Shown: in pieces, positions 1 to 5,379 of the stretch | How the letters are laid out: each line of letters begins with the position of its first letter | How positions within the stretch are numbered: position 1 is the stretch's first letter | Origin: DATKZB01 sp035528235 | GTDB taxonomy: Bacteria > Planctomycetota > Phycisphaerae > FEN-1346 | DNA: 8,324 nucleotides | Assembly (NCBI GenBank): GCA_035528235.1 | Contig: DATKZB010000262.1 | Coordinates: 1 to 8,324, forward strand | Reading direction: 5' to 3' | Position numbers and translations under genes: made by a program | Notes under the pieces: generated by a model | Seen by the model: only the letters and a program-made list of their open reading frames with translations | Told to the model about the DNA's origin: nothing | Databases searched by the model: none

Positions 1-261
1 CACCATGGCCACCGCCTCGTGATCATCCGGGTTCTCCGCTCTCTTGCCCATCTCAAGACCACCGACACCCAGTTCGCCGATCACGATCGGCATGTCGGGC
101 GCATCGAGGTCCTTGCGCAGGTCGCGAAACATGGCCGCAAGATTGTGCGGGTAACGCGCGATGAACACCTTCACCCTCTTGTCGGCCGCCTGAACCTGGG
201 ACGCGTGGCCAAGGAACACCACCGCACTTGCCAAGAGCACTGCCATCACACATCGCTTCAT
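1..261 (-). CDS. SASA-family (sialate O-acetylesterase-like) exported protein, C-terminus off the window, catalytic core apparently missing
   Basis: The gene begins at the ATG at 261-259 and stays open to the window edge (87 codons). A GGAGAA ribosome site (revcomp 266-271) sits 5-10 bases upstream, which fixes the start. Residues 1-25 are a signal peptide (K-R start, hydrophobic core, VQA|AD cleavage). Residues 40-68 (NLAAMFRDLRKDLDAP, then MPIVIGELGVGG) match the late part of planctomycete SASA domains (PF03629), where 'RD-RKDL-AP-MPFVIG' occurs well after the catalytic serine. The start KVFI (31-34) matches the strand that normally leads into the GQSNM serine motif, but here it runs within three residues into RYPHN and the late motif. 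About 150 or more residues, including the serine, would be absent. It may be a decayed gene, an assembly chimera or a non-catalytic relative. The family call is fairly secure; the deletion is an inference from memory of family order. Confidence 0.7.
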   Translation of the reverse strand, partial: MKRCVMAVLLASAVVFLGHASQVQAADKRVKVFIARYPHNLAAMFRDLRKDLDAPDMPIVIGELGVGGLEMGKRAENPDDHEAVAMV

Positions 262-310
262 TGCTTTCTCCGGGTTTCGTCGGGCACGGGTTGCCCGGCA
301 TGGCCTCAAT

Positions 311-508
311 CTACTTCTTCCAGATCGATTCGAGCTCGTTAGCGCCGAGACGGATCAGATTCGCCTTGCCGCCGTCGGCGAAGGTCTTGACGGTCAGGTT
401 CTGGGCGTCGGCCTTCAGTGCCGGCCCGTGCCGCTCAGACGCCCGACCCGTCCAGCCCAGCCCCGACACCCACGCCAACGCGGCACAAAGAACGGCGGTC
501 GTTCTCAT
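311..508 (-). CDS. Small exported protein of unknown function (65 aa)
   Basis: The frame runs from ATG at 508-506 to TAG at 313-311. It is open further upstream, but a GGGAGG ribosome site (revcomp 516-521) with 7-base spacing and the promoter at 560-588 favour this start. Residues 1 to about 23 look like a signal peptide (MRTTAVLCAALAWVSG, then a polar region near GRA|SE). The mature part is only about 40 residues, with the segment NLTVKTFADGGKANLIRL and a basic end, SIWKK. I recognise no family. It lies 49 bases upstream of the SASA-like gene on the same strand, so the two probably share a transcript. Because the neighbour looks internally deleted, this short gene could also be a remnant of a longer secreted protein. 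Confidence 0.6.
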   Translation of the reverse strand: MRTTAVLCAALAWVSGLGWTGRASERHGPALKADAQNLTVKTFADGGKANLIRLGANELESIWKK

Positions 509-559
509 GGCGTGCCTCCCGGTTGCGGAAACCCCACCGGGGCTCCGGACGCCAGAGCT

Positions 560-588
560 ACTATGGTGCCCAGAGATACACCTGTCAA
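560..588 (-). promoter_or_regulatory. Sigma70-like promoter for the small exported-protein operon
   Basis: On the minus strand a perfect -35 TTGACA (revcomp 583-588) is followed, after exactly 17 bases, by CATAGT (revcomp 560-565), which matches four of six positions of TATAAT including the key A and final T. Transcription would begin near 553, leaving a leader of about 45 bases before the ATG at 508. Confidence 0.55.
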
Positions 589-663
589 GTAACCTGGCTG
601 CCCCGGCACCGGTGGCCTTGGCCGCCACGGGTGTGGCCGTTTTTCGTGGCCAACCGCCCCCGT

Positions 664-768
664 GTTGTCACCCTGAGCGCAGCGAAGGGTCTCGCCGTGG
701 GAATGGTGGGTTGCCGACCCCAAGGCGAGATGCTTCGGGTCGCCCGAGGCGACCCTCAGCATGACAAC
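664..768. repeat. Imperfect inverted-repeat element of the 'CTGAGCGCAGCGAAGG' type (MITE/REP-like)
   Basis: The left end GTTGTCACCCTGAG (664-677) is complementary to the right end CTCAGCATGACAAC (755-768) at 12 of 14 positions. Inner arms also pair: GCGAAGGGTCTCGCC near 681-695 against GGCGAGATGCTTCGG near 724-738. The right arm carries an extra GGTCGCCCGAGGCGA-like insert. This sequence type, with GTCA-CTGAGCGCAGCGAAGG-TCTC ends, is scattered through many unrelated bacterial genomes and is known for producing false 'CHPERSEGS' peptides. It has no coding capacity of its own and fits a non-autonomous palindromic element. It lies between two promoters without interrupting either gene. Confidence 0.7.
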
Positions 769-844
769 CGGGGAGGGCGACGCTGCCACAGAATGCCGCC
801 GCGCCCGGCGACGATTTGGCCGTGCGGCCGCGAGGGCGCTCGGA

Positions 845-850
845 TATAAT
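845..850 (+). promoter_or_regulatory. -10-like TATAAT for the deacetylase gene
   Basis: A perfect TATAAT stands out in GC-rich sequence 39 bases before the chosen ATG. No good -35 lies 16-19 bases upstream (TTGGCC at 816-821 is too far). If used, transcription would start near 857, downstream of the ATG at 853. That supports the ATG at 889 as the true start of the next gene. Confidence 0.4.
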
Positions 851-888
851 TCATGCCTACGCAATCGCGGCCCAGGAGCGCACGCACG

Positions 889-1590
889 ATGGCCACCCAA
901 CACGCCGAGTACCTGGTCGTGGCGCCGCATCCCGACGACGCCGAACTCGGGATGGGCGGCACCATCGTCAAACTCCTTCGGGCCGGCAAGTCGGTTGCCG
1001 TGTGCGACCTGACGAGCGGCGAGCCCACGCCTTTCGGCACCCCGGCCAAGCGGCGCCGCGAGACCCGCGCGGCCTCGGCGGCCCTGGGCCTCAAGCACCG
1101 GGTGAACCTGGGCCTGAAGAACCGGGCCCTGGAGGCCACACTGGCCGCCCGCGCGAAACTGGCCCAGGTCTACCGGGCGTTGCGGCCGCGCGTCCTCTTC
1201 ATCCCCTACTGGCGCGACGCCCACCCCGACCACCTGGCCGCGACCCAACTGGCCATCGACGCCCGGTTCCACGCCAAACTCACCAAGACCCGGATGACCG
1301 GCCGGCCGCACTATCCCGAGCGGGTCCTGTTCTATTACTGCACGCACCTGCACAGCCAGGCCGACGTGGCACTGGTCGTGGACGTCTCGGCCGAGTTCGC
1401 CGCCAAGGTCGAGGCCGTCGAGTGTTACCGGAGCCAGTTCTACGACGGTCGCGGCGAGCAGGCTGGGGCCGTCGTCGGATACGTCGCCAACACGTGCCGG
1501 TACTGGGGCCGCATGATCAACCGCGAGTTCGGCGAGCCGTTCGCCGTCCAGGAGGTGCTGGGGCTGGCGACGCTCGACGACGTTGTCTGA
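889..1590 (+). CDS. bshB1: PIG-L/LmbE-family deacetylase, BshB1-like
   Basis: This is a zinc-dependent de-N-acetylase of the PIG-L family, 233 residues and typical in length. The zinc motif APHPDDAELGMGG is at residues 12-24 (H14, D16, D17) and the second histidine motif DAHPDHLAA at 110-118. The region LTSGEPTPFGTP (41-52) with RRRETRAASAALGL, the Y-RSQFYDG segment (180-187) and the ending RYWG-MI--EFGEPFAV (204-220) match the BshB1 subgroup. BshB1 removes acetyl from GlcNAc-malate in bacillithiol synthesis in the cytoplasm. The ATG at 889 is preferred over the one at 853 because AGGAG (874-878) precedes it by 10 bases and the TATAAT at 845-850 would place the transcript start after 853. No bshA or bshC is in view, so the substrate remains inferred; another sugar or amide substrate is possible. 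Confidence 0.8.
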   Translation: MATQHAEYLVVAPHPDDAELGMGGTIVKLLRAGKSVAVCDLTSGEPTPFGTPAKRRRETRAASAALGLKHRVNLGLKNRALEATLAARAKLAQVYRALRPRVLFIPYWRDAHPDHLAATQLAIDARFHAKLTKTRMTGRPHYPERVLFYYCTHLHSQADVALVVDVSAEFAAKVEAVECYRSQFYDGRGEQAGAVVGYVANTCRYWGRMINREFGEPFAVQEVLGLATLDDVV

Positions 1591-1693
1591 GGCGAAACCG
1601 CGAATACCCGCGGCCGCGCCGGCGTATGGGGCGATGAAGGACTATCCCCCGGCGCCTGTATGGAACTCGCAGCGGTTCCGGCCGGTCAAAGGG

Positions 1694-1699
1694 TATAAT
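1694..1699 (+). promoter_or_regulatory. -10-like TATAAT for the tandem thioredoxin genes
   Basis: TATAAT lies 47 bases upstream of the first thioredoxin gene's ATG, in the 156-base gap after the deacetylase. The sequence 16-18 bases upstream (around AGCGGT) is a poor -35. If real, it gives the thioredoxin pair its own transcript with a leader of about 40 bases. The rest of the gap (1591-1693) holds short GC palindromes but nothing I can name. Confidence 0.4.
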
Positions 1700-1746
1700 A
1701 GGAAGGCCGGGAACACGTCGAATCGTTGTTCGCAAGGAGACCGCAC

Positions 1747-2961
1747 ATGAAGAAGGCCCTTATCCTTTCGCTCGTGGTGTCGTTCGTGGCGGTCGCCGGC
1801 GCGACGCGTGCGGCAGCCCAGGGGACGGTGGGCTCGAAGGCGCCGGAGATCATGGCCTCCGACTGGCTGAACACGCCGCCGCTGTCGCTGGCGCGGCTGC
1901 GCGGCCGGATCGTCGTGGTCGAGTTCTGGGCCACGTGGTGTCCGCCGTGCCGCAAGTCCATCCCCCACCTCATCGAATTGCACAAGACGTACGCCCCGAA
2001 AGGCGTCGTCATCATCGGCCTGAGCGACGAGCCCAAGACCAAGGTCGAGCCCTTTGCCGCCAACCTGGGGATGACCTACGCGGTGGGCTGCGGCAGTTCG
2101 TCGAGCGGCCTGTACGGCGTCCGGGGCATCCCGCACGCGTTCGTGGTCGATACCGAGGGCAAGATCGTCTGGGGCGGGCACCCGATGAATGAGGACTTTG
2201 AGCCGGCCATCCAGAAGGCCCTCAAAGACACGCCCCCCTCGCTCATGACGGCCAACGAAAAGGCCGCCGCCGAGGCCCTGCTCGACAAGGTCGAGGCCGC
2301 CGCCAAGAAGGAACAGTACGCCGTCGCGGCCGCCATGCTCGCCAGACTCAAGCAGGCCGACGAGGATCCCAAGATCAAGGCGCGCGTGGCCGCGCTCCGC
2401 AAGACGCTGGCCGACCGGGCCGAGGCCCGCATGGCCGAGGCCGAGAAGTGCATCGAGACCAAGCAGTACCCGCAGGCCTGCACCGCCCTGGGCGAGGTGG
2501 CGGCGCTCGCCTCCGGCACCGACACGGCCGCCAAGGCCACCGACCGTCTCAAGGAACTCTTGAAGGACGACGCCGTCCGGACCGCCGTCGAACAGGCCCG
2601 GCGCGAGGACGAGGCCGCCGGCCTCCTGGCCGAGGTCGAGGAGAACGCCGCCAAGAAGGCTCCCGCCGCCCTCCTCAATGCCTACGACGACCTGGCCAAA
2701 CGCTTCCCCGGCACTAAGGCCGGCCAAGCCGCCGCCGACAAGGCCAAGGCGATGCGGGCCGACCCCGCTCTGGTGGCCAAGATGCAGAACGCCGCCGCCG
2801 AAAAGGACTGCCTCGGCTGGCTCTCCATGGCCAAAAACTTCATCAAGGCCGGCCACGGCGACAAGGCCAAACCGTACCTCTCAAAGGTCATCGGGAAGTA
2901 CCCCGACACCGACTACGCCAAGGATGCCAGGCAGCTGCTGGCCACGATCGGCAAGAAGTAG
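1747..2961 (+). CDS. Exported TlpA/ResA-like thiol-disulfide oxidoreductase with C-terminal helical repeats
   Basis: The ATG at 1747 follows AAGGAGA (1734-1740) by 6 bases and starts a clear signal peptide (MKKALILSLVVSFVAV, cleavage near AAA|QG at residues 24/25). Residues 27 to about 160 are a thioredoxin fold: FWATWCPPCRK with the CPPC redox pair at C65/C68, and the cis-proline loop VRGIPH (126-130, P129). TlpA/ResA proteins reduce or oxidise thiols outside the membrane, often for cytochrome c maturation. Residues 165-404 form an Ala/Lys/Glu-rich, all-helical region with tetratricopeptide-like units (near NAYDDLAKRFPGT at 311-323 and YLSKVIGKYPDTDYAKDA at 377-394). Three further cysteines lie in this tail (C235, C245, C355) and one in the fold (C115). 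At 404 residues it is about twice the size of a simple TlpA. The tail probably binds partner proteins. The second thioredoxin gene starts 55 bases after its stop. Confidence 0.85.
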   Translation: MKKALILSLVVSFVAVAGATRAAAQGTVGSKAPEIMASDWLNTPPLSLARLRGRIVVVEFWATWCPPCRKSIPHLIELHKTYAPKGVVIIGLSDEPKTKVEPFAANLGMTYAVGCGSSSSGLYGVRGIPHAFVVDTEGKIVWGGHPMNEDFEPAIQKALKDTPPSLMTANEKAAAEALLDKVEAAAKKEQYAVAAAMLARLKQADEDPKIKARVAALRKTLADRAEARMAEAEKCIETKQYPQACTALGEVAALASGTDTAAKATDRLKELLKDDAVRTAVEQARREDEAAGLLAEVEENAAKKAPAALLNAYDDLAKRFPGTKAGQAAADKAKAMRADPALVAKMQNAAAEKDCLGWLSMAKNFIKAGHGDKAKPYLSKVIGKYPDTDYAKDARQLLATIGKK

Positions 2962-3016
2962 CCCGGCACGGGCCGGCTGGCGCGGAACGGCCGCGGCGCC
3001 AACATGGAGGGTTAGA

Positions 3017-3586
3017 ATGAGTCGATACGCGTTCTTCTTCCTGGTCCTGGCCGCGCTCATCGTCGGATGCAGCGAACCGGCGCCGGACCCCGCCGCCCCC
3101 GCCGCCCGGCCGCCGAACGAGGCGCCGGCGGCGCCCGCGCCGGTGACGGACCCCGCTGCCGCGCCGGCCGACCCCGCCCCCGCCGCGCCCGAAATCGGGG
3201 CCGCCTACTGGCTGAACTCCGAGCCGCTCACGCTGGCGTCGCTTCGCGGCAAGACGGTGGTCGTCGAGTTCTGGGCCACGTGGTGTCCGCCGTGCCGCAA
3301 GTCCATCCCCCACCTCATCGAACTGCACAAGACGTATGCGCCGAAGGGCGTCGTCTTCATCGGCCTGACCAGCGAGCCCCGCGAGGCCGTCGAGCGGTTC
3401 GTCAAAGAGATGGGCATGCCGTACGCCATCGGCGGCGGCAGCCGGTCGGCGGTGCCGTACGGCGTGCGCGGGATTCCGCACGCGGTGGTCATCGACCCCT
3501 CGGGGGCCATGACGTGGAAGGGCCACCCGATGGCAGGCCTCGACGAGGCCCTCAAGGCCCGGATGGCCCGGACGCCGGCCAAGTAG
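3017..3586 (+). CDS. TlpA/ResA-like thioredoxin lipoprotein
   Basis: The protein has 189 residues. The start ATG follows GGAGG (3006-3010) by 6 bases. A lipoprotein signal (FFFLVLAALIVGC, lipobox cysteine C18) is followed by a Pro/Ala-rich spacer (19-58) that would hold the domain away from the membrane. The thioredoxin fold has FWATWCPPCRK (C90/C93) and VRGIPH with cis-proline P154. It lacks the helical tail of the upstream paralogue. Residues 81-113 are identical to residues 56-88 of the upstream protein, and the DNA is identical over 60 bp there. It is likely co-transcribed with the first gene and anchored in a membrane, probably as an electron donor or acceptor in extracytoplasmic disulfide chemistry. 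Its exact partner cannot be read from the sequence. Confidence 0.85.
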   Translation: MSRYAFFFLVLAALIVGCSEPAPDPAAPAARPPNEAPAAPAPVTDPAAAPADPAPAAPEIGAAYWLNSEPLTLASLRGKTVVVEFWATWCPPCRKSIPHLIELHKTYAPKGVVFIGLTSEPREAVERFVKEMGMPYAIGGGSRSAVPYGVRGIPHAVVIDPSGAMTWKGHPMAGLDEALKARMARTPAK

Positions 3587-3624
3587 GTCTACCTTGTTAA
3601 CTCCGCGAGGGCCCTTGGGGATCG

Positions 3625-3701
3625 CGCGCGGTGGCCTTCCCAGGCCACCGCGCCTTGGCGCAGGGCAACCTTGCGCGGCGGCCTGGGAAGGCCGCCGCGC
3701 G
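3625..3701. repeat. Nested double palindrome (BIME-like) in the convergent spacer
   Basis: Two 28-bp arms (3625-3652 and 3674-3701) are inverted copies of each other with two mismatches, separated by 21 bases. Each arm is itself a perfect hairpin: CGCGGTGGCCT/AGGCCACCGCG with loop TCCC, and CGCGGCGGCCT/AGGCCGCCGCG with loop GGGA. The loops are complementary. The two base differences between arms are compensated within each hairpin. It lies 38 bases past the thioredoxin stop and before the end of the convergent cytochrome gene. It could block read-through from either side or be a mobile REP-type element. No T-tract follows it. Confidence 0.7.
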
Positions 3702-3743
3702 ACCCGTGCGTTTCACCCGAGCTGCGGCCGTCCCAGACATAGC

Positions 3744-3774
3744 GAAGGCCGACGACGGTGGGTCGCCGGCCTTC
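3744..3774 (-). terminator. GC-rich hairpin, possible terminator for the convergent genes
   Basis: A 13-bp stem (GAAGGCCGACGAC with GTCGCCGGCCTTC) encloses the loop GGTGG. The single mismatch would be a G-U wobble in a minus-strand transcript, so the structure is perfect in the RNA of the cytochrome-like gene, whose stop is 47 bases upstream. No U-run follows on the minus strand; on the plus strand only TATCTT follows. A Rho-independent role is therefore uncertain, and it may act as an RNA-end stabiliser. Confidence 0.4.
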
Positions 3775-3820
3775 TATCTTCCCCATCGCTCTCGCGCGAT
3801 GTTTTCGCTGGTGTGTTCGG

Positions 3821-4558
3821 CTACTGGTCCCACATCTTCTCGGCGTCGCCCTTGACGGTATCGATATACTTGATGATCCGCTGGTAGACGGGGTCGGACT
3901 CGCCGCGGATGACCTGCGTCGGGTGGCCGCCCTCAGGGCCCTTGAGCGGTTTCTGGACCAGGACGCTCTTGGCGGGGTTGTCGCGGTCCATGTACGGATA
4001 GACGGTCTTGAAGTTCTGGGCGAGCGACTTGCGGTTGGCCCCTCCCTTGAGTGCGAGCGTCCACTTGGCCTTCTCGTTGCCGCCGTGGCACTTCACCGAT
4101 CCGCACCGCCTGGCCAGCAGGCCCTGGATCTCGCGGAAATTGCGGATGACGGTGTCGCCCTCGGCCTTGTAGATGGCGTCGGCCTCGGCGTCGGTAATGG
4201 TGGGAGCCTGGGGGGTGCCGCCCCCCCCATCGTCCCCCTCGCCCGTGCCGGTGGTGCCTTCCACCGGGCCGGCCAGGGCGAAGAGCAGGTACTTCGCCCG
4301 CGAGTCGTTCGGGTCTTTCCTGAGGGCCTCGATGGCGTGGGCCATGGCCTCGTCCGTCAGGCCGTTCCGGTAACACTGCTTGGCCAGGGCCACGATCTCG
4401 TCGGCCGTGCTCTGGTCGGTGATCTTCTTGACGGCGTTCTCGTACCATTGCCGCGCGGCCACGGGGTTCATGGCCTGGCCCCTGACGGCCACCGCCAGGC
4501 CCAGGATGCCGAGGGCTCCCAGCGCCAGCGCGACCAGCATCTGCCGAGTGTTGTTCAT
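3821..4558 (-). CDS. Exported TPR-like protein with a CxxxxCH c-type cytochrome domain
   Basis: The protein has 245 residues. The ATG at 4558-4556 follows AAGGGG (revcomp 4566-4571) by 7 bases. Residues 7-28 are a signal peptide or membrane anchor (MLVALALGALGILGLAVAV). Residues 37-95 look like TPR helices (AMAHAIEALRKDPNDSRAKY). A flexible Gly/Thr linker spans 99-118. Residues 139-235 resemble planctomycete cytochrome domains: NFREIQGLLARRC, then the haem-binding motif CGSVKCHGG (C152, C157, H158), a GGH motif (210-212) and the ending YQRIIKYID. The spacing is CxxxxCH rather than CxxCH, a variant common in such 'RRC---CHGG' proteins. The sixth haem ligand is not clear. It probably acts in extracytoplasmic electron transfer or as a haem sensor. 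It is divergent from trpF with its own promoter. An 8-G run in the linker (4221-4228) is prone to slippage or sequencing error, though the frame is intact through it. Confidence 0.75.
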   Translation of the reverse strand: MNNTRQMLVALALGALGILGLAVAVRGQAMNPVAARQWYENAVKKITDQSTADEIVALAKQCYRNGLTDEAMAHAIEALRKDPNDSRAKYLLFALAGPVEGTTGTGEGDDGGGGTPQAPTITDAEADAIYKAEGDTVIRNFREIQGLLARRCGSVKCHGGNEKAKWTLALKGGANRKSLAQNFKTVYPYMDRDNPAKSVLVQKPLKGPEGGHPTQVIRGESDPVYQRIIKYIDTVKGDAEKMWDQ

Positions 4559-4596
4559 GCGGATACCCCTTTCGCCCGCGTCTCTCTCTGGCCAAC

Positions 4597-4625
4597 ACAT
4601 TACCACCCTCGCCGCCGGCACGCAA
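4597..4625 (-). promoter_or_regulatory. Promoter for the cytochrome-like gene
   Basis: On the minus strand TTGCGT (revcomp 4620-4625) is separated by exactly 17 bases from TAATGT (revcomp 4597-4602). The expected start near 4590 gives a leader of about 32 bases containing the ribosome site. It lies back to back with the trpF promoter, 42 bases apart, so one bound regulator could affect both. Confidence 0.5.
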
Positions 4626-4667
4626 GCCAAATTGCAGCGTCCGAGGCCCCGCCGGCGCGAAAAGCCG

Positions 4668-4696
4668 TTGACTTGCCGGCCGGTTGGCCGTACGAT
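4668..4696 (+). promoter_or_regulatory. Promoter for trpF
   Basis: TTGACT (4668-4673) and TACGAT (4691-4696) are spaced by 17 bases. The expected transcript start is about 4702-4708, at or just before the first ATG of trpF. This implies either a leaderless mRNA or use of a slightly later GTG start. Confidence 0.5.
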
Positions 4697-4707
4697 ATCG
4701 CCTTCGG

Positions 4708-5379
4708 ATGGGGGTGAGCCGCGTGCGGATTCGGGTGAAGATCTGCGGCATCACGCAGCCCGAATGGGCCCGTGTGGCTGCCGAGGCGGGGGCCGACGCT
4801 GTCGGCCTCGTTTTTGCCGAGAGCCCACGCCGTGTAACGCCCACCGAGGCGGCCGGCATCGTCGACGCCCTGCCGCCGTGGGTCGCGCCCGTCGGCGTGT
4901 TCGTCGACGCCGACCCGGCGGTCGTCCGCGACGTGGCGGCCGAGGTGGGCCTGGCCGTCGTCCAGCTGCACGGCGACGAGCCGCCCGAGGTCCTCGGTCA
5001 ACTCGGACGCCTGAAGGTCATCAAGGCGCTCGGAATCGCGTCCGACGACGACCTCCAGGCCGCCCGCCAATGGCACCGGCAGGCCGAGAGGCTGGGACGC
5101 GTCCCCGACGCGTACCTGGTGGACGCCCGCGTCGCGGGAGGGCCCAAGGGTGGCACGGGCCGGCCGGCCGACTGGGCCTTGGCCGCCCGGATGGTGCAGG
5201 AAGGTTTCGGCCCCCTTATCCTGGCCGGTGGCCTGGGGCCCGGGAACGTGGCCGAGGCTGTCCGGGTCGTGCGGCCGTGGGGCGTTGACGGGGCCAGCGG
5301 GACCGAGGCCGAGCCCGGCCGCAAGGACCCCGACAAGATTCGCGCTTTTATCGATGCCGTCCGAGCGGCTGGCGTTTAG
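4708..5379 (+). CDS. trpF: Phosphoribosylanthranilate isomerase
   Basis: TrpF isomerises N-(5-phosphoribosyl)anthranilate to CdRP, the third committed step of tryptophan synthesis, in the cytoplasm. From the ATG at 4708 it has 223 residues, slightly above the usual 200-210. The motif VKICGIT (10-16) carries the catalytic cysteine C13. Also visible are GLVFAESPRRV (33-43), VGVFVD (62-67), VQLHGDE (85-91), YLVDA with the likely catalytic Asp D139, GGTGRPADW (148-156), ILAGGLGPGNV (171-181) and VDGASGTEAEPGRKD (193-207), the last using ASGTE where SSGVE is usual. No ribosome site precedes the ATG. GTG at 4714 or 4723 are alternatives; the latter has GGTGAG (4712-4717) ahead and gives the more typical short lead into VKICGIT. 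No other trp gene is nearby. Its TAG stop lies inside a palindromic repeat. Confidence 0.93.
   Translation: MGVSRVRIRVKICGITQPEWARVAAEAGADAVGLVFAESPRRVTPTEAAGIVDALPPWVAPVGVFVDADPAVVRDVAAEVGLAVVQLHGDEPPEVLGQLGRLKVIKALGIASDDDLQAARQWHRQAERLGRVPDAYLVDARVAGGPKGGTGRPADWALAARMVQEGFGPLILAGGLGPGNVAEAVRVVRPWGVDGASGTEAEPGRKDPDKIRAFIDAVRAAGV

Larger units (their letters stand above)
509..888. other. Divergent spacer of 380 bases
   Basis: This spacer separates the minus-strand exported genes from the plus-strand deacetylase. It contains the minus-strand promoter (560-588), the inverted-repeat element (664-768) and a -10-like TATAAT (845-850). Open frames across it translate the repeat into the well-known spurious 'HPERSEG' peptide, so none is called as a gene. 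I see nothing else convincing in 589-663 or 769-844. Confidence 0.6.

Noticed and set aside
53..301. Open frame of 82 codons on the minus strand
   Set aside because: It overlaps the SASA-like gene in another frame and has an Arg/Gly/Pro-rich composition without any motif, while the frame from 261 has a signal peptide and family motifs.
228..764. Plus-strand frame of 178 codons containing a CHPERSEG peptide
   Set aside because: That peptide is the known false translation of the palindromic repeat at 664-768, and the rest is antisense to the small exported gene.
505..1353. Long minus-strand frame opposite the deacetylase
   Set aside because: It is the antisense shadow of a clear PIG-L gene in GC-rich DNA and also runs through the repeat.
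1591..1693. Terminator after the deacetylase gene
   Set aside because: Short GC palindromes such as CGCGGCCGCG occur, but no stable stem followed by a T-run could be drawn.
1642..2856. 404-codon minus-strand frame rich in Gly, Leu and His
   Set aside because: It is a mirror of the TlpA-like gene, whose signal peptide, CPPC motif and ribosome site are decisive.
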